Assembly (NCBI GenBank): GCA_050084985.1
Contig: JBITNC010000001.1
Coordinates: 19,716,001 to 19,780,000 of the forward strand
Length of the DNA: 64,000 nt
Reading direction: 5' to 3'
DNA from: Nageia nagi
Lineage: Eukaryota > Pinophyta
Each line of letters begins with the position of its first letter. The first letter of the stretch is position 1. The notes beneath the pieces were generated by a model. That model saw only the letters and a program-made list of their open reading frames with translations. It was not told the origin of the DNA and ran no database searches. The position numbers and the translations under genes were made by a program. Positions 13,225 to 23,099 of this stretch are shown piece by piece.

Positions 13225-13236
13225 GCTCTAATACCA
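13225..13236 (-). promoter_or_regulatory. RE-2 primer-binding site (tRNA-iMet)
   Basis: Minus-strand TGGTATTAGAGC, one mismatch to the initiator-Met PBS, directly next to the right LTR. This sets the minus orientation. Confidence 0.8.
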
Positions 13237-13965
13237 CATGATTTATAATCATCATATGCTTATAGCATAATCATACCTTCACTTACAAATTCAAATGATA
13301 ATACATTCACCATTATGAGTTCATACAAAGTTGCATATAAATTTGAAAATTGCATAATGTAAATGATAACCTAGCAATCTAAAACACATAGCAAGATCAA
13401 CACAATGATTTACCTTGGTTCACCAAATGTGGGCTAATCCAACATGGAATTAGAGCTTTCTCTTCTCATTATCTAAGTACATTATAATATTACATGTATA
13501 GAGAAAATACCATCAATAGAATGGTAATATAATCTCTTACAACTAGTGCAATCTCCTATAGCAAGAAGAAAATAATTTCAAAACTATAGAACTTTAGAAT
13601 GACTCTTGGTATTCCTTCAAATCCTATAATACCAAAATCCTAAAACTCTCAAAACTCCCATTATGGAATCAAAGAGTAGCATGCCATTAAATAATCCTAG
13701 AAATACCTTGAAAACATTAACTATAGGCACTAAATCATCTCATCTTCCCAACACATAGATGTCCCTTTGACCTCCCCTATTGACTCATCAAAGTGCACAC
13801 TATTAATATCTTAAAATAAATAATTTTCACATCATTGGTAGCCTAAAATTGAATTCCAAATAGCTCCAAATTTTAGTTTTTGATCTATCTCCAAGCATAG
13901 ATACCTATCGAATGAGTACTGAACTTATAAAGGAAACCTAACATATGATCTAATTCAAATCATCA
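13237..13965 (-). repeat. RE-2 5' LTR
   Basis: About 729 bp, aligned with both RE-6 LTRs (43852-44581 and 38643-39373) and with 1-281. The right edge is read as ATCATCA where the family consensus is GATCACA, so the border is good to a few bases. Confidence 0.8.
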
Positions 13966-16017
13966 TTGGGAAAAATGAGCAATTTGGGATATCAAGATGA
14001 GAAAAAATAGGAAATTTTATGTCACATCTTGATCAAGAAGGGCTAGGATGGATGAGTGGGGAGAATACAAAGATGGTAAATGGAGAGAAAGCATCCCTAG
14101 GTGAGCACATTCTTGTGAAAGATAACATCTTATCTTCTCTAGGCATTCACTAGCCCTAGAAGATTCCCAAACCCCCCATATCCATTTTTTGATAAGGACC
14201 TCACAGATGTCACATGAATTGGAGGTTACGATGAGATTCTAGAATGAAAATTTTGAGGATCGAGTTGCAAGCCTATGCCCAACATTGTCCTTGATGTTTT
14301 TTCAAATTATTTTAGTTTATTTTCCAAGAGTTTTATTTTCTTGCTAGAAATCTTTAATATTATTTTATTCCCAAACTTTTGAAGGAAGAGGATTTACTCC
14401 CATAAGTTTGGAATAGATTTTGTAATGCCAAGTGGTAGATTCTTATTGAACCACTTTTTACTATCTTGAAGCTCATAATTAGGGTTAGAGCAACACAATT
14501 GGTTTATCTAAAACTATTGATACTCCATTTTGATTCATTTGTAAGGGGGATGATTATCAATTTATCAATTGGAAGAACTTTTTCTTGTGAACCAAAATTT
14601 CTCTTGATTGCTAAATATGGTGTATGTGGATGCTATTATCATTTATATGCTTGCTCATATTTGAATAGTGACTATGAATAAATGATTGATAGTGCTATTA
14701 ATGTTTGTTCTATCATTGCTTAGTGTTGATTCAATTTACTTGGTGCATCTTGTAAACTTCATTATAGTGGATAAGAGACTGCTTAGATATCTTGCAAAGT
14801 GATTCATTGACATCTTATTGATGTTACTTCACTATTTGTAGTTTAGTCTTGGTGACCTTAGGATGTCTCACTAATGTCATTCACTATAGGAAATTCACCC
14901 AGGTCCTTCAATTCTATCCATTTCCTACCTTATCTCCTTTTGTTGGCTTCAAACTCTATCTACTAAGCTATTCATGTTGTTGGCTAGTGGATTGGATAGT
15001 GGGTTCTTGGAACTTGTAATGAACTCAAGTGAGTCAATTTCCAAGGATTTTTCTCAAGCCTATGAGCTTGTATGCTCACCATTGCATCAAAATTTCCAAG
15101 TTATTTCCACCATTTTTCTTTATTTTATTTTACTTTATTTTACACTTTTTTTCATGGTTTTTGCACCCCTATTTGCCTTTAGCATTTTACAAAAAAAAAT
15201 TAGCCTGGTTACAATAATAATCTGAGTCCTTGAATCCACACATGATATTTATATTGGTGGTAGCTTCAAACATATCATCCATTCCCTAAGTTATCCTCAC
15301 CAAATCATGAAGCTAACCTTTGGGGTAATCAGTTCCCATAGTAAGATGGAGTGACATTCCTTGACTTGAGGTGTTCATATTTTTCTCAATACCGCAAGGT
15401 AGGAAAGAAAAATGTCCCAACATTAATTGGTGCTAGAAGGAGGGCCTAAATGTTCTTGTATTTAGTAAGATTTGTTTCTCTTTTATTTTTTTTTAACTTG
15501 GGTCCTTAAAGCAAATGCATACACCAAATAAGGGATCCAAGCCTTTCTAACCAAGGCACCATAAGCATATACTTTAAAGTCTTATAAGTACATCCTTTGA
15601 TGGTTTCTATAACCATCACACCATACATTCATGGTAACAATAACACCATGGGGGTTAGCAAGTATATCCTAGAATTCTCAAGGACAACCATATGCCTCAC
15701 CTATACATATGTTGCCCCATATAAGCTACTAGGCATATTTGAATCCAATCTCTAAATGACCTTAGGCAGGAGGGACTATTGAATTGAATTCAATCCTACA
15801 ACAAGCACTAGTTCAATATATTATACCCAAATAGTAATCATAGCCAATGTAATTGATATGTCAACCATAGTTGAATACAAGGAATCATATGAGCAACCTA
15901 GTTACACTAGTACAAGCGGTCCATTCAAAACCTGAAGATCCTTCAAGCTCACCAATTATTCCTAAATATTATACTTCTAAATATCCTATATAAAGATTAT
16001 GAAGTATGTGTTATTAC
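13966..16017. other. Interval without a recognisable gene
   Basis: About 2 kb between RE-2 and P1. Small frames at 14466-14681 and 14974-15225 are hydrophobic, AT-driven and resemble nothing I know. The 15110-15200 stretch is a T-rich tract. The 14.0-15.4 kb part could be an old LTR belonging to P1, because a PBS-like word follows at 15428. I could not find a second copy in the window to prove it. Confidence 0.4.
15428..15446 (+). promoter_or_regulatory. Possible primer-binding site upstream of P1
   Basis: TTGGTGCTAGAAGGAGGGC resembles the TTGGCGCTAGAAGGAGGG-type PBS of some plant gypsy elements and lies ~570 bp before the P1 frame on the same strand. No paired LTR was seen. It could be a chance match. 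Confidence 0.3.
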
Positions 16018-18432
16018 ATGGAGAAGTGCAGGCAAGATGAAGAATTGGACCAGCTAAGAGGTTTTGTGTGTGATTTAAGGGAAGATGTAGACTACTTGGT
16101 GAATGAATTAAGGGCATATATAGAACAATTGAATAAATAAAAAAGGTTATGTTTGCAATATCACCAAGGATTCCATACTCCTCTAAATCCTACTTCAATA
16201 TGGCTAGTGTCATGAAGAAAATAACATAAAGGGCCAAATCATAATGTTGAGTGTCTCATGCTTCAAAAGCCAAGTCTAAAAGGAGAGGTCACCCAAGAGG
16301 AAGAGAAGAAGGAGCATTGTGTACATAAACTATCTTTATGCCTTGAAAGAAAACAATTTCATAATTGCATGATAAGCACTCACTTTAGTTTCAATCTCAT
16401 AACACTTTTAACTTATCATGAAATTAGACTCATCCCTAGATCAACCCCAAGACCTTAAGAACACATTCACACTCAAATAATTAGGAAATTACATAATGTG
16501 GGTATACAAGCTAACAGGTCAAAATTTTAAAGTTCTCTAGAATTCATGGTGGTAGATACCCCAAGAGGTGGATGTCATACTCTAATTCTACTTGGTAAAT
16601 AAGGCATCAAGTTTATGGATCTCTTTGATTCACTAAGCTCAAAGGTATGTCAAGATCTTGAAGATAGCAAAGTAGATAGGAGACCCAATCAACACTCATC
16701 CAAAGAGGCAACCCAAAAGTAAGAAATAATGCAAGAAGTAGAAGCTCATAAATCCTCTTCATTCTCTATGGAATTGTACCCTAAGAGCAAAATCCTTAAT
16801 GATTGTAAGGTAGGTCCTAATTATAAATGGATCCTTATGCCATACATTGTATTTCATGGAGTTTGTCTTACTATGACACCTTGCAACCAAATCTTGAGAC
16901 ATCCTAATGGAGACATATAGATAATAGGAGTATTGATTGATGTTTACATATGAGCTATTCAATTAGAGACACAATATTCATTAGATATATTAGTGATCAA
17001 TGCACCATGCAAAGAAGGTTGTTCAATCATGTTTAGCAAAGAATGGGCATTCCTTTAAATAGAATATTATTCCCCACCTATTGAGTTACCAAGGAATAGA
17101 GAATAAGGTAGTGAAGAAGATATCAATAATCACTCTCAAAAAGAATACCAAAAGGTAATAGATTCCATTCATGAAGATGTACCCGATCCAGATTTTACCT
17201 TTGAGTCTTTGTTTGATGATCAACTAGACCAAATAGGAGTGGAGAGAGGCCACATTCATCAAGAGTAGGGTAATGAGGTTAGAATACATCCACAATCAAA
17301 TGGTGATAGTATTGATGATGACTCTTTACCTATCATATTAGAGCTAAAGGAGTCACTTGACCTAGAACTTGAAGAGGGGATTGTTCAAAAATCCTAGGAG
17401 CATAAATTCATTGCATCTATATGCCTTAGGGATAAAGAATTTACCAATTACATGATAAGCTCTAAAATGGAGTTCAATTTCATGACATATGAAGCTTGTA
17501 AAGGAGTAGGATTTTCCCTAAAAGCCTTAAATGAGGAGGATTGCACATGGCTTACTAATCAATTTCAAATAATGGATGTTTTGAAGGAAGTCCCTATATG
17601 TCCTAAAGCTTTACCATATTTGTATTTTATGTACATATGGTTGTTATATCTACTTGGTACTCTCTCCCTTATATTTGGAAAAGAATGGGTACATATCTTG
17701 AAGGAAAATGAATATCCCACCCTCTCGAGAAATGATGACAAAGAGGAAAATGGAGATAAGGATTTAGATGCACAACATGATAATTATTCCAAGATGGATC
17801 ATGAATCTATGGAATCCTTATATGAAGAAACCTTTGAAGATGATTCCACCACTTGTCTTTCTTAAAGAGATTAGTCAAGCAAGGAGATGTGGGAAGAATA
17901 TAGTGTTAATAATGAAGTTAATCATAAGTTGATTCCCAAACAAGAGCATAAAGATAGCTATCAATCCATAAATAACCTAGTGTATGAAATGTATGCCGAG
18001 GTGAATGTTGATAATCCACTCTTTGAACCACATGCTATTGAGGAACACCATATTGAAAAAAATGAATTATGGACCTCATATAAGAATGCAAATATCACAA
18101 AGGTTGAGAAACCATCTTTAATAGAATTATTTATAGAATGGAAGCTCAATGAACTTCTAGAAGCTTTTTCAAATGAGGTATATGATTACCCATGTTAAGA
18201 TAAAGGTTTAGAATCAGAGGATGATAGCCTCTCTAAAATAAAGAGATTACAATCCCATAGAATCATTGCCTGAGAAGGTTTTTGTGGAGGATTTTATTAA
18301 TGATCTTTTCTCAAGTGATTAGTTGAGTAAGGAGAGATTTAAAGAAGGTAGTATTGATTATGAGTCCAATTATGGTTTGATTCCCCAGTGGAGGAATCAA
18401 GAGGTAGGCATTATAATTAATGAATCCTTATT
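16018..18432 (+). pseudogene. P1: long decayed frame, retroelement-like, unknown family
   Basis: A single frame runs from the ATG at 16018 to about 18300 (~760 codons), interrupted only by nonsense codons; one frameshift follows near 18300. It starts with an acidic, helix-prone segment (KCRQDEELDQLRGFVCDL). Two diverged copies of a module follow: LCLERKQFHNCMIS near 16335 and ICLRDKEFTNYMIS near 17420, each followed about 0.3-0.7 kb later by an (F/G)KEW motif and a Glu/Asp-rich tail. The YSLDILVINAPCKEG stretch near 16990 looks like the C-terminal part of a retropepsin, which is weak evidence. A second repeat pair is SKEMWEEYSVNNE (17878) and SKERFKEGSIDYE (18323). RE-3 interrupts it at 18432 and the frame resumes at 21471. 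No RT or integrase was found. Function unknown. Confidence 0.5.
18428..18432. repeat. Target site duplication of RE-3, left copy
   Basis: TTATT at 18428-18432 and TTATT at 21466-21470, a perfect 5-bp match. Removing RE-3 with one copy joins P1 in frame (INESLF continues as PHLDEDAMEIK). Confidence 0.95.
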
Positions 18433-18792
18433 TGATGTGAATTCAGCTGTAAAAGGAAAACAGAAATTGAAATCCAATCATAGAATATACAGAAGAAATC
18501 TGGACCAAATACTCTTCTTATTCCTGAATCCACACTACCTTTTTCAGGTCCGTTACAATAGCTCATATAGCCAAGAGAAAACTTGTACTTCCAAAAAAAT
18601 CATGAACCGTCCAAAAACTAGCACTTACTAAAAATAGAAACTTTCTAAAAATAGACAAACGAAAACTTTCTAAAAATAGAAACATTCTCATATCACGTCC
18701 AAACTGGATCAAAACCCATATCTAGCTCTCCTCAAAATTTCAAGATGATCCGACAGTCGGATCAAAAGTTATGAACATTTGACGGTGCATCA
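18433..18792 (-). repeat. RE-3 3' LTR (360 bp)
   Basis: Identical to 21106-21465 except at 18686, by my base-by-base reading. It contains three short repeats around CTTTCTAAAAATAG (18640-18685) and a perfect hairpin, GATCCGAC-A-GTCGGATC, at 18747-18763. Confidence 0.95.
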
Positions 18793-18803
18793 TTCTCCTC
18801 TGG

Positions 18804-21050
18804 TTAAAAGGAACTCTGCTCCTGCGAGTTCTGCTGTTGAAATTTCTGAAGTTTATCATTAGCAATCCTCTTTACATCCCCCTCTAAAACCCATGTATTA
18901 TCTGCTACTGATAGCCCTTCCCATTGTACCAGGTACTTGGTATAGCTCCCATGTCGAGTGTTGAACACTGTTTGATCAAGGATCTGTGTAATGCGCTCCT
19001 TCTTTTTCTTAGGAACTTGTTGCTCCCATTGTATTGGAGTTGTAGTCTCAACATATTCATCATCACCATGGAAAGCATATAAATCAGAAACATTGAAAAT
19101 AGGAGAAATATCTAAATTATCTGGCAATCCCACCTTATATGCATTATTGTTCCTTTTCTCAAGAATCCTACATGGACCAATCTTCTTTAGCTTCAACTTA
19201 TGATAGGTGCCTTTGGGAAACCTCTCCTTACGAAGGTGGACCATCACTAAGTTGCCCTCCTGAAAAATCTTTTCTCTCCTATGTGCATCTGCTACTGCTT
19301 TATACTTACTATTATTCTCTTGCAATTGTGCCCAAACCTCCTCCCTTGTTTCTACCTTTTGTGCAGGTAACGCATAACACCAACCAGCTTCACGTGCTCC
19401 TGCAAAAAATCTTTTTGCAGTCAAAAGGCTTTGTCCTTGGGCTTCTTCCTTAAGGGGTAAAAGAACCACCTTTACACCATCTTTCCAGAATGTGTAAGTG
19501 TTCTTACTTCCATCATGCTGAGTCTTCCTGTCAAACTGCCATGGTCTCCCCAATAATATATGACATGCATCCATGGGAATTACATCACACCATACCTCAT
19601 CTTTATAAGTATCCCCAATGGAAAACTTTACTAGACACCTCTTATCAATAGTTACCTCATTTCCCTTCTTGATCCATGAAACACGATATGGACATGGGTG
19701 CTTTTGACATTTGAGTTTCAACTTATCAACCATTACAGTAGAAACCATGTTTTCACAACTACCACCATCAATTACCATGTTACATACCTTTCCTCCTGTT
19801 GTGCATCTTGTATGAAATATATTGGTACGTAACCAACAATTACCACTATCCTCAGCTTGCATGTTCTCCTCCCTTGGAACAATCAGGTTCCTTCTTATCA
19901 TCAGGTTCTCACCCATATCTGCAGAAACTTCTATTTCAACCTCCTCTTCTTCTTCTTCAACTAGAGCAATCCTAGCATTTCCCCTCTCTTTAGCATCACA
20001 TTTGGGACATTCAGATGCCTTGTGACCTTCTTCATGACATCTATAACAAATGAATGGTTTCCATGTGCCAGTAGTAGATCGACCCCCTCCATTACCTCTT
20101 CCTCTAGGGTATCCCCTTCCTCTCTGACTTTGGTTTACCTCTTCTTGTTTAGAGGGTACGGAGGATTCTCCCTTGGAGAAATTAGATCCTCCTCGCCCCT
20201 GATTCAAATGTGTGAATCCCTTCTTTCCTCCTCGATTGGTCCTTCTCAATTTTTCCTCCGCCTTGAGGGCTATTTGATATGCATCCTCCACAGTAGGAGT
20301 GCGATGCATGTTAATTTCATCTTGAATAACAAAGCTCAGACCATTTACGTATCTTGCAGCCTTTTGCTCCTCTGTTTCATTAGGTTCTATTCGAATGGAA
20401 AGCTTATAAAAGTCATTAGTGTAGTCCTCAACGCTTCGTTCCTTTTGTCGCAAATTTTGGAATTGGCGAAATAAGCTCTGGGAGTAGTCTACAGGTACAA
20501 ATTTCCCTTTTAGCTTCTTCTTCATTTTAGCCCAATCTCTGATCTTATCCTTGCCATCCCTTTGTAGTGTATTCTGCAGGTGATCCCACCAAATTAATGC
20601 ATGTCCCTTCAACTTCGTGCATGCAAGCTTTACCTTCTTTTCTTCAGCAAGGTTACTCCATTCAAAATTTTTTTCTAGGCTATTGATCCAATCGATCAAC
20701 TCCTCTGGTTTTAATCCACCAGCATACTCAGGAATCTCAATTTTGATCCCTGCACTATTTCCTTGAAGCCCTTCTAGAGCCCGTATCAACCGATTCTCAA
20801 AATGTTGACCATCTCCCATTAGGTCTTCTTGTTCTGCATCCATCTGAACCTCAGATCTAACTTCATCAGCTGTACTTTCACCATCAAATCTTGGATCTGG
20901 ATGGGCATTCATATTTCTCTCTACCATGCGCTCAATTGCACTAGTGAGTCGCATTATTTGGGCTTGCAGATCCTCAATCTGCCTATTCATTTGAGTATGG
21001 GCACCTCTAGGTGCTCTGCCTCCTCTCCTAGGTGGCATCTTCTTCTTCAA
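18804..21050 (-). CDS. RE-3 gag-protease-integrase C-terminus-chromodomain fusion protein
   Basis: 748 codons without a stop. The start at 21050 gives MKKKMPPRRGG; an in-frame ATG four codons on is an alternative. Domains by residue: helical N-terminus (20-50); retrotransposon gag (about 105-240, with ALIWWDHLQ); basic Gly/Arg-rich linker (272-325); CCHC zinc knuckle C335-C338-H343-C348; acidic run (365-374); retropepsin with active-site D428-GGS and HILLGRPW at 497; a junction at about 560-572; integrase C-terminal GPY/F region (KKIGPCRIL, 622-630); chromodomain (KYLVQWEGL at 705 with NTWVLE). A complete gypsy polyprotein would have RT, RNase H and the zinc and catalytic integrase domains at the junction. 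Expected roles: particle formation, polyprotein cleavage and chromatin targeting, with RT and integrase supplied by a relative. The intact frame beside decayed neighbours implies recent activity. The junction's exact residue is my estimate. Confidence 0.95.
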   Translation of the reverse strand: MKKKMPPRRGGRAPRGAHTQMNRQIEDLQAQIMRLTSAIERMVERNMNAHPDPRFDGESTADEVRSEVQMDAEQEDLMGDGQHFENRLIRALEGLQGNSAGIKIEIPEYAGGLKPEELIDWINSLEKNFEWSNLAEEKKVKLACTKLKGHALIWWDHLQNTLQRDGKDKIRDWAKMKKKLKGKFVPVDYSQSLFRQFQNLRQKERSVEDYTNDFYKLSIRIEPNETEEQKAARYVNGLSFVIQDEINMHRTPTVEDAYQIALKAEEKLRRTNRGGKKGFTHLNQGRGGSNFSKGESSVPSKQEEVNQSQRGRGYPRGRGNGGGRSTTGTWKPFICYRCHEEGHKASECPKCDAKERGNARIALVEEEEEEVEIEVSADMGENLMIRRNLIVPREENMQAEDSGNCWLRTNIFHTRCTTGGKVCNMVIDGGSCENMVSTVMVDKLKLKCQKHPCPYRVSWIKKGNEVTIDKRCLVKFSIGDTYKDEVWCDVIPMDACHILLGRPWQFDRKTQHDGSKNTYTFWKDGVKVVLLPLKEEAQGQSLLTAKRFFAGAREAGWCYALPAQKVETREEVWAQLQENNSKYKAVADAHRREKIFQEGNLVMVHLRKERFPKGTYHKLKLKKIGPCRILEKRNNNAYKVGLPDNLDISPIFNVSDLYAFHGDDEYVETTTPIQWEQQVPKKKKERITQILDQTVFNTRHGSYTKYLVQWEGLSVADNTWVLEGDVKRIANDKLQKFQQQNSQEQSSF

Positions 21051-21091
21051 TTTTCTTTTCTTTCCTTTTTTTCCCCAGCAAGATCACACCC

Positions 21092-21103
21092 GCTCTGATA
21101 CCA
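21092..21103 (-). promoter_or_regulatory. RE-3 primer-binding site (tRNA-iMet)
   Basis: Minus-strand TGGTATCAGAGC, a perfect match, two bases inside the right LTR. Only about 41 bases separate it from the ATG at 21050. Confidence 0.95.
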
Positions 21104-21105
21104 AA

Positions 21106-21465
21106 TGATGTGAATTCAGCTGTAAAAGGAAAACAGAAATTGAAATCCAATCATAGAATATACAGAAGAAATCTGGACCAAATACTCTTCTTATTCCTGA
21201 ATCCACACTACCTTTTTCAGGTCCGTTACAATAGCTCATATAGCCAAGAGAAAACTTGTACTTCCAAAAAAATCATGAACCGTCCAAAAACTAGCACTTA
21301 CTAAAAATAGAAACTTTCTAAAAATAGACAAACGAAAACTTTCTAAAAATAGAAACATCCTCATATCACGTCCAAACTGGATCAAAACCCATATCTAGCT
21401 CTCCTCAAAATTTCAAGATGATCCGACAGTCGGATCAAAAGTTATGAACATTTGACGGTGCATCA
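21106..21465 (-). repeat. RE-3 5' LTR (360 bp)
   Basis: Partner of 18433-18792, with one mismatch. It starts TGATGTG and ends GCATCA on the plus strand. I see no clear TATA box on the minus strand. Confidence 0.95.
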
Positions 21466-21470
21466 TTATT

Positions 21471-22760
21471 CCCACACTTAGATGAAGATGCCATGGAAAT
21501 TAAGCAAAAGCTTCCAACTAAGGTATGTATAGGATACAAACTCAAATAAATTTAGGATGCCATGGAAATTAAGTAAAATCTTCCAACTGAGGTCACATCA
21601 AGAGGATGACCAAGTGATAGACATTGATAAACCACTTGAAGGCTATGTATCATTGCTAAAGGACCCCTTATTTTATCATAGAAGAGTTTCTTGATCCTAT
21701 GTTTGATGATATTAAGTATCCCTTATTTTATAGGGAGAAAAAATCTCCATGTAAAGAAGTTGGTGATGCTTTTGTGATTCATGCATAAGGGCTAATATGT
21801 GAAGATGCTCACAAAGTTGTAGAAATTAGAGATACTTTTGATGGCCTTAGCAAAACAATGGAGATAGAGGTAGAATATATGTTGGAGGGGCCTAGATTGG
21901 TGATAAAATACCTTGATTTGGATTCCAAGGGACATAGGACTTATGTTCCTACTATATTTATGCCTAGGTGTGCATACTTTGCATCTTTTGGTGGCAAGGA
22001 GGTTGCATATGGTGAGAGTCAGGATCATATGGTTGTCATAAATAAAATTGGTATCCTTATAGCATGAGTAACAAATGATACCACATATTTTGAAGTGCAT
22101 ATGAAAGGAAGTCTCTTTCTTGTTCCTATTAATGTCCTAAATCATTCCATACAAAAGATGTGATTGTTGCCCCTAGGATTTATGTAGTTTTCTCATAGGC
22201 ATGTGCAATACCTATGCTACAATCACCCATTCTTCCTAGAGGCATGTTACATGAGGATCACAACATACAATTCACTCTCTTAAGTGGAAAATAAAATAAG
22301 GTTTTTGATATAGGTATCCATGAAACTTGAAGTCCCTTGAGGTTGTACCATAATGTAAATAGTGTGTTGTTTGTCTTATAAAAAAATGATGATCTTTGAA
22401 TCCTATCATTAGGATCAATTCACAAAGCATACTAAGCTGAAGGATGGATCTTTGTTTTCCCTAAAGACTATAGTTGGAACAAACACTCTAGATGAGTCTA
22501 AGATGATTATTTTATGTAATAGGTAATGGGTGCATTCATAAGAGTGATCGAGCTTAAGGGTAGGTTTTCCTTTTCTTCAAAGATTGTAGTTGGATTAGAC
22601 ACTCTAGATGATTATAATGTCCTTGGAATTGGAATATAACATAGGTTTATTGATGGCTACTTGAATAGATAATGAGATTTCACTCACTATAATGAAATTA
22701 GTGATGCAACCATGAATGATAGTGCTAACATAGGCTCACTCCCTGTGGATGATGTAAGTC
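21471..22760 (+). pseudogene. P1 continued: decayed C-terminal part
   Basis: Continues P1 after RE-3, with frames changing several times. An open piece at 21858-22067 includes KGHRTYVPTIFMPRCAYF. A direct repeat of ~140 bp lies at about 22437-22630; translated it reads LKDGSLFSLKTIVGTNTLDE and then LKGRFSFSSKIVVGLDTLDD, another duplicated module. No domain recognised with confidence. Confidence 0.4.
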
Positions 22761-23099
22761 ATTAAACCACCAACCATGCCTCACCTTCGTATTTAAATTT
22801 GATGCATTTGAATTAAATATGATCCTACCTATCATCCCTACCATTATACTCTACATGATCCCAAAAATTCCTAGTTCATGAATTTCCATTAATAGATATC
22901 AATCAAAAATCCTAAACAAATAAAACACCAACTCCCTAACCTCTTATTTCCTCACTTACTAAATTTTAGAGCCCAAGTTTTTAGGAGTCGCAAAGAATAT
23001 TATTTATAGAGCTTTTAGCACAAATTTTGGGAGATTATTAGAGCTTTATCCTATGGATGTCATATGTATTTAATGCTTACTTGAGCTACACAAAGGTTA
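22761..23099. other. Spacer between P1 and P2
   Basis: AT-rich, no gene seen. It may hold the 3' end of P1 and the leader of P2. Confidence 0.4.

Larger units (their letters stand above)
1..13965 (-). mobile_element. RE-2: degenerate Ty3/gypsy retrotransposon, split by RE-1
   Basis: Minus-strand LTR element, so its 3' LTR is on the left (cut by the window edge) and its 5' LTR on the right. Order on the minus strand: LTR 13965-13237, PBS, gag, protease, RT, RNase H, integrase, short 3' UTR, LTR 281-1. This PR-RT-RH-IN order defines Ty3/gypsy. RE-1 sits in the 3' UTR at 457-8694. All reading frames are broken by stops and frameshifts. It is the same family as RE-6: LTRs, 3' UTR, integrase and protease align along their length. 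No chromodomain follows the integrase. The left flank lies outside the window, so no target duplication can be checked. Confidence 0.9.
18433..21465 (-). mobile_element. RE-3: young non-autonomous chromodomain gypsy element
   Basis: 3033 bp, minus strand, inserted in P1. The 360-bp LTRs start TGATG and end CATCA and differ at one position (18686 T, 21359 C). Perfect TTATT duplication and perfect initiator-Met PBS. The interior is one intact ORF coding gag, protease, integrase C-terminus and chromodomain; RT, RNase H and the integrase core are absent. LTRs, PBS, a short leader, an intact ORF and a PPT-like purine stretch (minus CCAGAGGAGAA next to the left LTR) are all present, so it has the cis signals to be copied in trans. 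It is the youngest element in the window by LTR identity. Confidence 0.95.

Noticed and set aside
18991-21304. Plus-strand frames opposite the RE-3 gene
   Set aside because: Shadows of the intact 748-codon minus-strand gene, with no known domain.
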